Assembly: GCA_934511365.1 (NCBI GenBank)
Contig: CAKSWC010000002.1
Coordinates: 1-64,000 of the forward strand
Length of the DNA stretch: 64,000 nt
Source: an uncultured Eubacteriales bacterium
Lineage (GTDB): Bacteria > Bacillota > Clostridia > Oscillospirales > Acutalibacteraceae
Direction: 5' to 3'
A program made the position numbers and the translations under genes. Below the pieces are notes generated by a model that was not told the DNA's origin, searched no databases, and saw nothing but the letters and a program-made list of their open reading frames with translations. The stretch's first letter is position 1; each line of letters starts with the position of its first letter. Of this stretch, positions 8,617-18,398 are shown one piece after another.

Positions 8617-9462
8617 TCAGATATGGAGAATAAACCTGTCCTGATTTTTATAAAAGACCGCAAAGCCGACAACAAGCGCAATCACTGCGCACGCCGCGGA
8701 ATACCACATTAGCTTCATGTCCCAGTAATGGGTGAAGTCATTGCCCCAAATTACGGCGGCGCGGAACATTCCGATTATTCCGTACAGCGGATTCATTTTA
8801 AAAATCCTCATCTGGGTGCTGTTCTGGGCAATTTTAAGGCTTTGAATGTTATACACAATCGGCGTGATATAGAAAAGCAGAGAGACCAGAACGTCATAGA
8901 TATTTTCCATATCGCGGAAGAAAACGGAAACCGTTGCAAGAAACATTCCGACCCCGAGGCTGAGAACAAAAAGAATGAGAACGGGAATCACGCAATAAAT
9001 AATGCGCCACGTCAGGTGAATCGGATTGTTGTTTGTAATGTTGAAAAACGCAACCATAACAACAAGAACGGAAAGCGAAATCAAAAATGTTACAAATGTT
9101 GAAAGAACCTGGGAGAGCGGATAGATATACTTTGGAACATAGACCTTTTTGATCATCGGTCCGTTTGAGCGGATTGAGCGCATTGCCCTTTTGGTTGAGG
9201 TGCTGAAAAAGTCAAACAAAAGGCGGCCGATGAGAAGAAAGATCGTGTAGTTTCCAACTCCGGCCGAGCTGCGGCCGAAAATGTTGTTGAAAACAAAAAC
9301 AAGAACCATCGTGTTCAAAAGCGGCTGCAAAAATGTCCAGAACATTCCAAGAAAGGAATCTCTGTATTGAAGCTTAATGTTCTTCCTCACAAGCTCCTTC
9401 AAAAGAAAGCGGTATTTCATAAAATTATTTTTATGACTGTTCAAAGCCGCAATAATTTTCAT
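8617..9462 (-). CDS. polysaccharide/teichoic acid ABC exporter, permease (TagG/Wzm-like ABC-2)
   Basis: A 281-residue ABC-2 membrane protein with about six hydrophobic segments. It opens with the family-typical 'LKELVRKNIKLQYRDSFLG' amphipathic stretch before the first membrane helix, followed by 'LQPLLNTMVLVFVF'. The start is placed at 9462, where AGGAGG lies seven bases upstream; an upstream in-frame ATG lacks an RBS. It forms the channel through which the polymer leaves the cytoplasm, partnered with the ATPase at 7858-8601. Confidence 0.92.
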   Translation of the reverse strand: MKIIAALNSHKNNFMKYRFLLKELVRKNIKLQYRDSFLGMFWTFLQPLLNTMVLVFVFNNIFGRSSAGVGNYTIFLLIGRLLFDFFSTSTKRAMRSIRSNGPMIKKVYVPKYIYPLSQVLSTFVTFLISLSVLVVMVAFFNITNNNPIHLTWRIIYCVIPVLILFVLSLGVGMFLATVSVFFRDMENIYDVLVSLLFYITPIVYNIQSLKIAQNSTQMRIFKMNPLYGIIGMFRAAVIWGNDFTHYWDMKLMWYSAACAVIALVVGFAVFYKNQDRFILHI

Positions 9463-9539
9463 TGTTATCCTCCTCTTTTTTCCACGCAGAGAAAAGCTAT
9501 CGTGCATTATATCACAAGTTCCTGCGTTTGACAATAGCT

Positions 9540-10652
9540 TTATTTTTCAATGACGGCGTCCGCAACTCTTTTTGCGCTGTTGCAGTCAAAGAAGTCAAAA
9601 TTGCGCCTTCTGAATTTTTCGTTTTTCTCCGCGTCAAATTCCGCGCGGAGAAGTTCAATAACCTCACCGGTCGTTTTTGCAATACCGCCGGGAAGCTCGG
9701 TTTTATAATCAAAGCAGAAATTTCTGTCCTTTGTATACTTTTCCTCGTCAAAAGCAAAGAAAACCGTCTTTTTTGAAAGCAGGGAAAAATCCATGCAGAT
9801 TGAGGAGTAGTCAGTGACAAGCGCATCGCAGGCAAGAACAAGCTCCCGGACATCCTTGTAATCAGTCACGTCAAAGGCAAACGGCGGCAAGGCAGTCTTT
9901 TCGTGTATCTGCGGATGCAGACGAACAAAAAGCACATATTCCTCATCAAACTCTTTTTTAAAAAGCTCAAAATCAAAATGGGAAAGGAGCTTTTCGTTTT
10001 CCTCTTTTGTGTCTCTGAAGGTCGGCGCATAAAGAACGGCCTTTTTCCCTTTGAGCGCCGGATAAAGCATTTCAAGCTTTTTGCGCGCGTTTTCAGCGTT
10101 CCCCTCTTTCAAAAGATAATCCGCCCTCGGTGCGCCGAGCGGAAGCACCTGTCCGTACCGCAAACCGAAAGCCTGAGCATAAATCGGTATCACCGCCTTT
10201 GCGGAGCAAACGGCAAAATTCAGCCTTTTGTTGCAGGCAATCTCATTTTTCCGAACGGACTCCGGCTGCTCGATTGCAAGACCAAAGCGCTTGAACGCGC
10301 CCTCGGCGTGCCAAAGCTGGGTAACAACGGCGTCCTCCTTGAAGTTGCAAAACGCCATGGGCATGAAGTTATCGTTGAGAAAAACATACTTTGATGTTGC
10401 AAGCAGGCGGCTCTTTCTGAAAAAGAAGTCAACAACGCGGAAAATATTCCTGACGTTCACGTCAAGGTCACGCCGGGTTATGCGCACGCACTCAAAGCCG
10501 CGGCTTTCAAATTCCCTTGTAACCTCGCCAAGGCTGTCGTTAAAATTTTCGTTATGCATTGAAATGAAAGCGGCGCGGTTTTCCTTGAGCGGAAAGACCG
10601 CCGCGGCAAGATTAAACAAAAATGCATAAAAGCGATATAGAAATCTTTTCAT
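9540..10652 (-). CDS. CDP-glycerol:glycerophosphate glycerophosphotransferase family protein (TagB/TagF-like)
   Basis: A member of the Glyphos_transf family, about 370 residues. It has a short membrane-associating N-terminus (MKRFLYRFYAFLF), a 'QLWHAEGAFKRFG' motif in the middle, and the C-terminal 'LVTDYSSICMDFS' motif that is diagnostic for TagB/TagF enzymes using CDP-glycerol or CDP-ribitol. It would add polyol-phosphate units to a surface polymer. The start is set at 10652 because the in-frame ATG further upstream lies inside the previous gene; the chosen ATG overlaps that gene's end by about seven bases, with GGTGA ahead of it. Whether it primes or polymerises cannot be told from sequence. 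Confidence 0.88.
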   Translation of the reverse strand: MKRFLYRFYAFLFNLAAAVFPLKENRAAFISMHNENFNDSLGEVTREFESRGFECVRITRRDLDVNVRNIFRVVDFFFRKSRLLATSKYVFLNDNFMPMAFCNFKEDAVVTQLWHAEGAFKRFGLAIEQPESVRKNEIACNKRLNFAVCSAKAVIPIYAQAFGLRYGQVLPLGAPRADYLLKEGNAENARKKLEMLYPALKGKKAVLYAPTFRDTKEENEKLLSHFDFELFKKEFDEEYVLFVRLHPQIHEKTALPPFAFDVTDYKDVRELVLACDALVTDYSSICMDFSLLSKKTVFFAFDEEKYTKDRNFCFDYKTELPGGIAKTTGEVIELLRAEFDAEKNEKFRRRNFDFFDCNSAKRVADAVIEK

Positions 10653-10657
10653 GACAA

Positions 10658-11437
10658 TCACCAAATTTTGATTCCCCACTTGAGGAAATATGAGATAATT
10701 GAATGAATATGAACGGCAAGGAGCTTTTTGCTTTTCTTGCTTCCGCGCTCCCAAAGGTGAGTGACCTCGGCCATCGGATAAAACAGAGCTTTATACTTTC
10801 TGCTCTCGCTGACGCGCCTTGCAATGTCGCAATCTTCAAGATACATGAAAAACCTTTCGTCAAAGCCGGAAAGCTCTTTGAACGCCTCTGTCCGGAAAAA
10901 CATGAAGCAGCCCGTTGCGTTGGAAATTTCTCGCACCTCGTTGTCCGGGCAGTCAAGCATACAGTATTCAATCATGGTTTTTGAGGGGATATCGCCCTTA
11001 TGGAACCAATGCGAGCCAAGATAGCGGAAAGTTGGATTGCGCTTTCCGAGCTGCTGAACTTTTCCGTTGTCAAACTTTATCTGGGGCGAAAGCAGGCCGA
11101 CATTTTCGTGCTCGTCGGCATATTCGCAAAGCTTTAAAACTGCGTTATTTTTGAGGATGATGTCCGGATTGACAACAATGTGATATTTTGACTCAAGATA
11201 CGGCAAAACTTTGTTATGCGCCGCACCAAAGCCGAGGTTTGTTCGGTTTTCAATCACCCTGACCTGAGGAAAGCGCGAACGGATAAAGTCCGCCGTGCCG
11301 TCAGAAGAGGCGTTGTCAACAACAAAGAAGTCAAGCTTCACGCCCTCGGTCTGTTCAAAAATGCTGCTTATTGTTCTTTCAATAATATTCTTGCTGTTAT
11401 AGGTCACAATACAAACGGAAACGGTGTAATCTTTCAT
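10658..11437 (-). CDS. family 2 glycosyltransferase (rhamnosyltransferase-like)
   Basis: A 259-residue GT-A fold GT2 enzyme. It starts with VSVCIVTYNS, contains FVVDNASSDGT (nucleotide binding) and a metal-binding-type site in VVNPDIILK, and has 'YLEDCDIARRVSE' in the acceptor region, the pattern of dTDP-rhamnosyl or related transferases (WbbL-like). It transfers a sugar to a lipid-linked intermediate on the cytoplasmic face. The RBS GGGAGAG precedes the ATG. It sits between another GT2 gene and the glycerophosphotransferase gene. Confidence 0.9.
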   Translation of the reverse strand: MKDYTVSVCIVTYNSKNIIERTISSIFEQTEGVKLDFFVVDNASSDGTADFIRSRFPQVRVIENRTNLGFGAAHNKVLPYLESKYHIVVNPDIILKNNAVLKLCEYADEHENVGLLSPQIKFDNGKVQQLGKRNPTFRYLGSHWFHKGDIPSKTMIEYCMLDCPDNEVREISNATGCFMFFRTEAFKELSGFDERFFMYLEDCDIARRVSESRKYKALFYPMAEVTHLWERGSKKSKKLLAVHIHSIISYFLKWGIKIW

Positions 11438-11454
11438 GTTTTTTTCTCTCCCTT

Positions 11455-12156
11455 TCAGCGGTTAAAAGCAATGCGGACAAAAAGACGTTTGAGCAGATAT
11501 CTGCGCCAGAGGAGCTTTTGATGGAAGGAAGTTTTTCCTCCGGTGACGTTGTTGCCGTGGATTCTGTAATAAATCAGCGGCGCGTCAACAAAAGCAACTT
11601 TGCCGTATTTTTCGCCCATAAGTCCTATCCATTGGTCATGCATCGGAACATAGCGCGGAATGGGCATAATTTTTTTGAGCAGGCTCTTGTCAAACGCCAT
11701 GCAGCAGCCCATGTATGAGTTTTTAACAATATTTCTGACAAAACCTTTTTTGCTGCCGCGTGTTTTAAAAAACGAGTAGTCGGTGATATTGAGGTTTTCG
11801 TCCGTAACATAGGCGTTATGGAGAACAAGAGTTGCTCCGCTTTCAAAAGCTTCCGTTACCCGCTTAACCTTGTTCGGAAGCCAAACATCGTCCTGGTCGC
11901 AGAGGAAGATTTTGTCTCCTTTGCAATAGCGGATTGCGTTAACAAAGTTTTGAACAACGCCGCGGCCTTTTCCCTCAACATAAACAATGCGCGGATCTTC
12001 CGCCGCAAGCGCGCGGACTATCTTTTCGGTTGCGCCGCCGGGCTTGTCATCGGAAACAATTATTTCATCGTCGGCGGAAAGCTGCGGCAAAATTGAGCGC
12101 AGCTGTTCTTCAATATATTTTTCGCCCTTATAGGCGGCAAGTGCAACGGAAATCAT
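11455..12156 (-). CDS. family 2 glycosyltransferase
   Basis: A 233-residue GT2 enzyme with ISVALAAYKGEKYIEEQL at the N-terminus, IIVSDDKPGG for nucleotide binding and the metal site LCDQDDVWLPNKV. It is the first gene of the surface-polysaccharide operon and is preceded by GGGGTG as RBS and a promoter at 12186-12214. The downstream genes supply a second GT2, a polyol-phosphate transferase and an exporter. The sugar donor is not predictable. Confidence 0.9.
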   Translation of the reverse strand: MISVALAAYKGEKYIEEQLRSILPQLSADDEIIVSDDKPGGATEKIVRALAAEDPRIVYVEGKGRGVVQNFVNAIRYCKGDKIFLCDQDDVWLPNKVKRVTEAFESGATLVLHNAYVTDENLNITDYSFFKTRGSKKGFVRNIVKNSYMGCCMAFDKSLLKKIMPIPRYVPMHDQWIGLMGEKYGKVAFVDAPLIYYRIHGNNVTGGKTSFHQKLLWRRYLLKRLFVRIAFNR

Positions 12157-12185
12157 CGGTTCACCCCAAATTTGATATTGTATTC

Positions 12186-12214
12186 AGTATAACACTTATT
12201 GGGCAAATTTACAA
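12186..12214 (-). promoter_or_regulatory. promoter of the polysaccharide/primosome operon
   Basis: On the minus strand: TTGTAA (12209-12214), a 17-base spacer, TATACT (12186-12191), 30 bases ahead of the first start codon. Confidence 0.65.
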
Positions 12215-12337
12215 CGGGTTATTTGTAAACAGCAATTCTGGTTGAAATGTTATTCAACTGTTTATTCTGTTTTGTCGGTTTCCACAAACCGGGAATGAAA
12301 AAATTAGGCACTTTTATCATTTTTAATTCTTTTTCCC

Positions 12338-12400
12338 TTGACAATCGCACAGCGCGGTGATATAGTTAACACCGTTAAGTAAAAATTTAACAGTGTTAAC
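12338..12400 (+). promoter_or_regulatory. promoter and palindromic MarR operator
   Basis: TTGACA (12338-12343), a 17-base spacer and TATAGT (12361-12366) are followed at once by an inverted repeat, 12365-12378 against 12387-12400, built of GTTAACAC/GTGTTAAC-type arms with one mismatch in 14. The palindrome overlaps the -10 edge and the expected transcription start, so a bound dimer would block the promoter. This is the classic layout for a self-repressing MarR regulator. Confidence 0.8.
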
Positions 12401-12427
12401 TACTTTTTTGCGAAGGGAGGAAAAAGC

Positions 12428-12910
12428 ATGAACAAAAGCGACCTTCTCAACAACATTGTTTCAACCTTTGCAATGTTCAACCGCGCGGACGCTTTCCAGT
12501 CGATTCAAAAAAAGCTGAAAGGCGAAAATGTTCTTCTTGCAAGACTTTGCGAAATCGGCGGAAAAAGCACACCCGGGGCGCTTGCGGATTTTCTTGACGT
12601 GACCGCGGCAAGAGTCACCGCAATCATTCACGCGCTGGAGCACAAGAACCTTGTTGAACGCCTTTCAAACGGCGCCGACAAAAGAACGGTTATTGTTCAA
12701 ATCACCGAAAAAGGAAAAACGGTTGTTGAGGGAATCAAAACCGAGGCCCTCCATCATTCGGAGGTTTTGATGGAGAAAATCGGCGAAAGCGATACTCATG
12801 AATTTCTGCGCATTATGAATAAGATTATAGAGATTGAAACCGGCGACGGAGAAAAGGACAAAGCCAAAGCTCCGGAAACCGGGAAAGAAGAGGTGAACAA
12901 AGTTGAATAA
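12428..12910 (+). CDS. MarR family transcriptional regulator
   Basis: A 160-residue winged-helix regulator. The recognition-helix region reads 'PGALADFLDVTAARVTAII' and the wing 'LVERLSNGADKRTVIVQIT', the standard MarR DxRxxxV-like pattern. The tail (about 140-160) is charged and extends past the normal dimerisation helices. MarR dimers bind palindromes and release on ligand binding; the palindrome at 12365-12400 is the likely target. The 885-residue gene starts with TTG inside this gene's last codons (8-base overlap), so regulator, anchored protein and ABC transporter form one coupled operon. Confidence 0.9.
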   Translation: MNKSDLLNNIVSTFAMFNRADAFQSIQKKLKGENVLLARLCEIGGKSTPGALADFLDVTAARVTAIIHALEHKNLVERLSNGADKRTVIVQITEKGKTVVEGIKTEALHHSEVLMEKIGESDTHEFLRIMNKIIEIETGDGEKDKAKAPETGKEEVNKVE

Positions 12911-15560
12911 AAAAACAAAAGGTTTTCTCTGTCTGCTCCTTTCGCTGTGCGTTTTGTTTTCTTCCTGCGCCCCCTGCCTTGCCGCAGTGAGCTATCCGCA
13001 GGGTGTGACAAACGAGAGCGCAAAAAAGGCCGCCGAAGGCACCGACAGACTCATTGAAGCGGCTGTTTCATCGTTTGAAAACAGGTCACTTTCCGCGCTC
13101 GTTACCGAAAAGCTTTTTGAAAGTGCAACGCTTTCAAAGCTGCTGTGCTCGGTTTATTCCTCCCTTTGGGAGAGCCGTGACACATTTTCAAAGCTTGGAA
13201 TTGACGTTACTCCGGCCGGCGTTGCAAAATACCTTTCCGATTATCCCACAGTTCAGGCTCCGCTTTCAAAAGCACTTGACTGGTCGGAAGATGACCTCAA
13301 AAACGCAAAATGGAACGTCTATGACAAGTATGACTTTGCCTCGGCCGTTGCCGCAATGCTCGCCCCGTTCAACGATGTGCTTTACACCGTTCTCTGCGGC
13401 GGAACATTCAAAGTCAGCGTTATCCGCATAAACGGCTCAAGGGGCTATGAAACGGGTCTTGTTTCAATGCTTGAGGCGCTCGGCTGCACATGGCACGAAA
13501 GACCGGGAACATTTTACGCCCAGGCCGCCGGAAACAAAAACTCAATGGTTTGGGACATCACGCTCTCCGTTTTTTCCGCCCTTGAGGACATTCTGAGCCG
13601 CCCGGCAATGAAGCTGAGCGAAATGCTCCCGAACCTTGCATACTATATTAAAGACGGCGGACTTGAAAGCTCCGTTAACGAACTGCTCAAGCCGTTTTCC
13701 CTGAGAATCGGAAACCTTGTTTCCCTTTTCTCCGGCTCCCAGATGCTCTCGTTTTTAATGTTCATTCAGGACCCGAAGAAATACACAACGAATTTCAGCG
13801 AGAACATCAACACCGTTCTTGCAGACATGACCGCAGAAAGCAACATCAAGCTTGCCGATATTGACCTTGACGCGCTCAAGGCCTGCGGAACCCAAAGCGG
13901 TTCAAAAATTACGGCGAACATTGGAGAAAGCTTCACTCTCACCGCCGAATGGCTCATTGACACACTGAAGCTCAACACCGAAAAAGCCAAGGAGCTTTTG
14001 AGCGAAAACAGCAACATGAAGTCCGTTCTTCCGACGCTCCAGAATCTCCTCAAAAAGGACACGGGAGAAATCTTCAAAATGCTCGTCACTCTCCTCACAA
14101 GCGAAAAGGGCGAGGAAGTTGACTATGAGTGGACTCAGAAAGACTTCACAAAGAAAGAGGTTCAGTACACGCAAAACCTCGGCAAGGATAAGTACCAACG
14201 TGTTCTTGACGGAATCGACGAAGTAATCAGCGAGTTCATGACCGAGTTCGGCGACGGAAAGAGCCTTAAAACAACGCTCAGAAACACTATTTATTCCGGC
14301 GATATTATTGCAAAGCTCACAAAAACGCTTTACTCCGCTCTTTCAGACAAAAAGCTCTCCGAGGGCATGACAATGCTCGGAATCCGGGTAAGCCCGGACG
14401 CGGTTGCCTCTCATTTGAAAAAGGCCGGATACTACTCCGCCGCGTCATATCTTTCCGGCGCGGGAAGCTGGAAAAACATCAGCGAAAAAGGCTTTGCCGC
14501 CTGCTTCAAAAGCGGAAGCAGAAATAACTTTGAAGGTGCACTGACGGCCGTTCTCATGCCGCTTGAGCCTTTGCTTGAATGCTTCCTTGCAAACGGAACG
14601 CTGACTGTTCTCGATTCGGTAAAAATTCCGGGAACGAACGGCTATAACAGCGCGGTGATTCCCATTCTTGAGGCACTCGGCTGCCCGGAGAAAAACATCC
14701 TGACCTTTAAGCAATACACAAAGTGCAAGGGCAGCGACAAAATCATCGGCGCAATTCTTGAGCCCATGCTTGACCTTGTTGACAAAATTTGCAAAAAGCC
14801 CGTCTACACACTGACAGAAATTATGCCGAACCTCATCTACTTTGTTTCAAACGGTTCGCTCTTCCAGTGCATTGACAATCTGACAAAGCCGGTTCTTGAC
14901 CTTCTTGAATCGTTCGGCGTGAGCGCTTCCTCGCTCGGCCTCGATTTTGAAAAAATCAAAAAGACGGATATTCTTAAAAAGGTTTCCTCAATGATTCCGG
15001 ACATGGCCAAGGACACGATTAAGCTCAAAGCTCCCGACCTCAAATCCATCGCCTCAATGGGCGAGCTTGTTAAAACCCAAAGCAAGCGCACTTACTCCGG
15101 AAAAGCCGCAACGGTCTATGCCGTTCAAAGCGACCAGACCGCCGTTCTCATCACGATTCTGCGCTATATCATCGGCGCAACAAAGGACCCGAAAAACAGC
15201 AAGGTCATCAGCACAATGATGACCCCCAAGGACGGCGAGGGAGACAATATGTTCGCCCAATATTCCTCCGGAATCGGCGACCAGATGGCCACCCAGACCA
15301 CGGACGAAACGATTGAATGGCTCTATAAGCTCTTCTTCCACGAGAGGGCGGTTTCAACAACCACCGGTCAGTATGTCTATGAAAAAGAAATTATTTATCA
15401 CAGCGAAAAGAAACAGAACAAAGCGGTCATTGCTTCTCCGATAATCATTGTTCTTGTTGCGCTCATTATTCTTGCAATATTCAAACGCGACAGAATTGAA
15501 GCATATTTTGAAAAGCGGAAAACAAAAAAGGCCGAGAAAAAAGCAGCTAAGGAGGCGTAA
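12903..15560 (+). CDS. uncharacterised membrane-anchored extracellular protein with internal duplication
   Basis: I do not recognise a named family. The 885 residues begin (TTG start, GAGGTG eight bases upstream) with a signal-like hydrophobic stretch, about 7-28, and end with one membrane helix (about 843-860) and a Lys-rich cytoplasmic tail. The bulk should therefore be outside the cell. Two regions are clearly related: about 62-265 and 458-665 share, in order, a V/LYSSL-type helix, a 'LGI.V.P' step, an 'A.LAP/MP' helix, 'GYETGLVSMLEALGC' versus 'NGYNSAVIPILEALGC', and 'SEMLPNLAYYIKDGGL' versus 'TEIMPNLIYFVSNGSL'. It lies between MarR and a MacB-like ABC gene, with four bases to the latter. 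An accessory or ligand-capturing partner for that transporter is a reasonable inference. Confidence 0.75.
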   Translation: MNKKTKGFLCLLLSLCVLFSSCAPCLAAVSYPQGVTNESAKKAAEGTDRLIEAAVSSFENRSLSALVTEKLFESATLSKLLCSVYSSLWESRDTFSKLGIDVTPAGVAKYLSDYPTVQAPLSKALDWSEDDLKNAKWNVYDKYDFASAVAAMLAPFNDVLYTVLCGGTFKVSVIRINGSRGYETGLVSMLEALGCTWHERPGTFYAQAAGNKNSMVWDITLSVFSALEDILSRPAMKLSEMLPNLAYYIKDGGLESSVNELLKPFSLRIGNLVSLFSGSQMLSFLMFIQDPKKYTTNFSENINTVLADMTAESNIKLADIDLDALKACGTQSGSKITANIGESFTLTAEWLIDTLKLNTEKAKELLSENSNMKSVLPTLQNLLKKDTGEIFKMLVTLLTSEKGEEVDYEWTQKDFTKKEVQYTQNLGKDKYQRVLDGIDEVISEFMTEFGDGKSLKTTLRNTIYSGDIIAKLTKTLYSALSDKKLSEGMTMLGIRVSPDAVASHLKKAGYYSAASYLSGAGSWKNISEKGFAACFKSGSRNNFEGALTAVLMPLEPLLECFLANGTLTVLDSVKIPGTNGYNSAVIPILEALGCPEKNILTFKQYTKCKGSDKIIGAILEPMLDLVDKICKKPVYTLTEIMPNLIYFVSNGSLFQCIDNLTKPVLDLLESFGVSASSLGLDFEKIKKTDILKKVSSMIPDMAKDTIKLKAPDLKSIASMGELVKTQSKRTYSGKAATVYAVQSDQTAVLITILRYIIGATKDPKNSKVISTMMTPKDGEGDNMFAQYSSGIGDQMATQTTDETIEWLYKLFFHERAVSTTTGQYVYEKEIIYHSEKKQNKAVIASPIIIVLVALIILAIFKRDRIEAYFEKRKTKKAEKKAAKEA

Positions 15561-15563
15561 GAA

Positions 15564-18305
15564 ATGCTGGCACTCAAAAACATTGTCAAAGATTATGTTA
15601 CGGGCGACACCACCGTCCGCGCAATGAAAAACATCAGCATTAATTTCAGAGAGAACGAGTTTGTTGCAATCCTCGGCCCGTCGGGCTGCGGAAAAACAAC
15701 AATGCTCAACATCATCGGCGGTCTTGACCGCTATACAAGCGGCGACCTTGTTATCAACGGAAAGTCAACAAAAACCTTCACCGACGGCGACTGGGATACC
15801 TACAGAAACCATTCGATAGGTTTTGTTTTCCAAAGCTACAACCTCATCACTCACCAGACCGTTCTTGCAAACGTCGAGCTGGCGCTGACCCTCTCCGGCG
15901 TTTCAAAAAAGGAAAGGCGCGAAAAGGCCATTGAGGCACTCAAAAAGGTCGGCCTTGAAAAGCACATCTATAAACGCCCGACCCAGATGTCCGGCGGCCA
16001 GATGCAGCGCGTTGCAATAGCCCGCGCCCTCATCAACAACCCTGACATTATCCTTGCGGACGAACCGACCGGCGCACTGGACAGCGAAACAAGCGTTCAA
16101 ATCATGGAACTGCTCAAAGAGGTTGCAAAGGATAAACTTGTCATCATGGTTACCCACAACCCGGAGCTTGCGCTCCAGTACGCAACAAGAGTTGTCCGCT
16201 GCCTTGACGGCAATATTATTGACGACTCCAACCCCTTTGTTCCAACCGAAGAAGATTTCAAAATTGAAAAAGAAAAGGCCGAGGGAGAAAAGAAAAAGGG
16301 CAAAAAGCCCTCAATGTCAATGGCAACCGCCTTCACCCTCTCTCTGCGCAATCTTGTTACAAAGCGGACGAGGACGATTATGACCGCCGTTGCCGGTTCA
16401 ATCGGAATCATCGGCATTGCCCTTGTTCTTGCGCTTTCAAACGGAATCAACGGATACATTGATCGGATTGAAAGCGACGCGCTTTTGCTGTTTCCAATGT
16501 CGGTTGAAAAAGAGGCCGTCAACACCGACAGCCTGCTCCAAACCGCGCTCGGCCTCAATCCCCTTCTCGGTGTTAACCACGAAAAGGACGCGGTCTATGT
16601 TAACAATTCATTCAACACAATGATAAACACCTTTGTTGCTCAATCGAACTCAAACAACCTCCGAAGCTTCAAAAAATATATTGACGAAAACCGTTCAAAA
16701 TTCGATGAGCTTTGCAATGACGTTCAGTTCAATTACACAACAAAGCTCAACATCTATAGAGTTCAGGAGAACGAAAACCCGATCCAGGTCAACCCCAGCA
16801 CCCTGCTTGACAATATGAATATGCAGTCCATTTCAAGCCTTGAGGGCTTTGTGGATATCGACAGCTACACAAACCTCTGGAAGCAGCTTGTTGGCGATAA
16901 TGACACCATCGGAAATTATTATGACGTCATTTACGGCAGACTTCCCAAGGATTACAACGAGGTTGTTGTTATTGTTGACGGAAACAACGAGGTCACGGAG
17001 CTTATGGCCTATGCCCTCGGACTCAAGGATCAGAGCCAGTTCACGGCGAACCTCATGAACGCTCTCGCCGGAGGCGAAAAACTTGAAAGCGGAGACGCCG
17101 AGCGCATTTCATATGACGACATTCTCGACCTCAAATTCAAGATGCTCACCAACAGCGACCTCATGCATAAGGACGAAAAAACCGGCCTCTGGAGCGATAT
17201 GAGAAACAACGCAATCTATGTCAGCAACGAGCTTAAAGACGCAGTTGACGTCAAGGTTGTCGGAATTGTTCGCCCGGGAGAGGACAACGTCCTTTCCGTC
17301 GGAACCGGCTACATCGGCTACACCGGTGAACTTATGGACTATGCGCTCAAAAAAACAAGGGAATCCGAGGTTGTTAAAGAGCAGCTTAAAAACCCGAAAA
17401 AGGACGTTATCACCGGTATGGAGTTCTTTGACAAAACAGTCAATGACTTTGACCTTGCAGACATCGACCTCAACGAAATTGACTTCAACAAGCTCAACAT
17501 CACTCCGTTTTTGAGCATGGCAAAGGACATGGATCTCTCTCAGATTGACATTACGGATATGTCCTCAATGTTCAATTTCGGCGATATGTCCGACCTTCAG
17601 AAAAAACTCATGGAAGGCTATCTCACAGACGACCAGGTTCTTGCATTCAAGCAGGCTTATATAGACACCGTAAATTCAAAGTGTTCGCTTGAAAAAACCT
17701 ATGAAACAATCGGCTATTCCGACGAGGGCAACCCAACCTCCATCTCGCTTTACCCGAAAGACTTCGACACCAAAGCCGAGGTCAACGATATGGTTGATTT
17801 TTACAACAAATCAGTGACCGATGACGGCCACGAGGAGCTGACAATCAACTGCACCGACTACATAGGCATTGCAATGAACATTGCAACCCAGGCAATCAAC
17901 ATTGTCACATATACGCTTGTTATCTTTGTTGCAATCTCGCTTGTTGTTTCTTCAATCATGATAGGCATTATCACCTATGTTTCGGTTATTGAAAGGACAA
18001 AGGAGATCGGTATTCTCAGAAGTATCGGTGCTTCAAAGCGAGACGTCTCCAATGTTTTCAACGCCGAAACATTCATCATCGGCCTTTCCGCCGGTCTGAT
18101 AGGCATAGGAGTCACGCTGCTATGCGAGATACCGATAAATCTCCTGCTGCGCCATCTCACCGGCGCTCCGATATCGGCCATCCTTCCGTTCACGGACGGA
18201 CTTTCGCTCGTTTGCGTCAGCGTTTTCCTGACCTTCATTGCGGGTCTCATCCCCTCCTCGCTCGCCGCAAAGAAAGACCCGGTTGAAGCGCTCAGAACAG
18301 AATAA
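15564..18305 (+). CDS. MacB-like ABC transporter, fused ATPase and FtsX-type permease
   Basis: A 913-residue fusion. Residues 1-225 are an ABC ATPase of the LolD/MacB group (Walker A GPSGCGKT at 38-45, signature [10 protein letters not shown], Walker [13 protein letters not shown]). A Lys/Glu-rich linker (about 230-255) follows. The first membrane helix is about 272-293, and a large extracellular domain runs from about 300 to 765. Three C-terminal helices (about 775-802, 836-855, 882-901) carry the FtsX signature region with '[19 protein letters not shown]'. Such transporters are mechanotransducers that move peptides, lipoproteins or antibiotics at the membrane face rather than importing nutrients. 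Fusion of both parts in one chain plus a very long periplasm-side loop is typical of Firmicute MacB homologues. It is the last gene of the MarR operon, closed by the terminator at 18315-18351. Confidence 0.92.
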   Translation: MLALKNIVKDYVTGDTTVRAMKNISINFRENEFVAILGPSGCGKTTMLNIIGGLDRYTSGDLVINGKSTKTFTDGDWDTYRNHSIGFVFQSYNLITHQTVLANVELALTLSGVSKKERREKAIEALKKVGLEKHIYKRPTQMSGGQMQRVAIARALINNPDIILADEPTGALDSETSVQIMELLKEVAKDKLVIMVTHNPELALQYATRVVRCLDGNIIDDSNPFVPTEEDFKIEKEKAEGEKKKGKKPSMSMATAFTLSLRNLVTKRTRTIMTAVAGSIGIIGIALVLALSNGINGYIDRIESDALLLFPMSVEKEAVNTDSLLQTALGLNPLLGVNHEKDAVYVNNSFNTMINTFVAQSNSNNLRSFKKYIDENRSKFDELCNDVQFNYTTKLNIYRVQENENPIQVNPSTLLDNMNMQSISSLEGFVDIDSYTNLWKQLVGDNDTIGNYYDVIYGRLPKDYNEVVVIVDGNNEVTELMAYALGLKDQSQFTANLMNALAGGEKLESGDAERISYDDILDLKFKMLTNSDLMHKDEKTGLWSDMRNNAIYVSNELKDAVDVKVVGIVRPGEDNVLSVGTGYIGYTGELMDYALKKTRESEVVKEQLKNPKKDVITGMEFFDKTVNDFDLADIDLNEIDFNKLNITPFLSMAKDMDLSQIDITDMSSMFNFGDMSDLQKKLMEGYLTDDQVLAFKQAYIDTVNSKCSLEKTYETIGYSDEGNPTSISLYPKDFDTKAEVNDMVDFYNKSVTDDGHEELTINCTDYIGIAMNIATQAINIVTYTLVIFVAISLVVSSIMIGIITYVSVIERTKEIGILRSIGASKRDVSNVFNAETFIIGLSAGLIGIGVTLLCEIPINLLLRHLTGAPISAILPFTDGLSLVCVSVFLTFIAGLIPSSLAAKKDPVEALRTE

Positions 18306-18314
18306 AAAAACAAA

Positions 18315-18351
18315 GCTGTCCGGTTTCTTGGTTAAACCGGGCAGCCTTTTT
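18315..18351. terminator. bidirectional intrinsic terminator
   Basis: A 12-bp stem (18315-18326 with 18334-18345, one G-U) is followed by a run of T on the plus strand, with an A-rich flank on the other side giving T residues on the minus strand. It sits between the convergent ABC transporter gene and the ECF gene. Confidence 0.88.
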
Positions 18352-18398
18352 GAATATGAAGCCGAAATTCAGCAGACTTAAAAGCACAAAGCCGTTCC

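Noticed and set aside
9463..9534. Longer N-terminus for the ABC-2 permease
   Set aside because: The upstream ATG has no RBS, whereas AGGAGG lies seven bases before the ATG at 9462, where family sequence begins.
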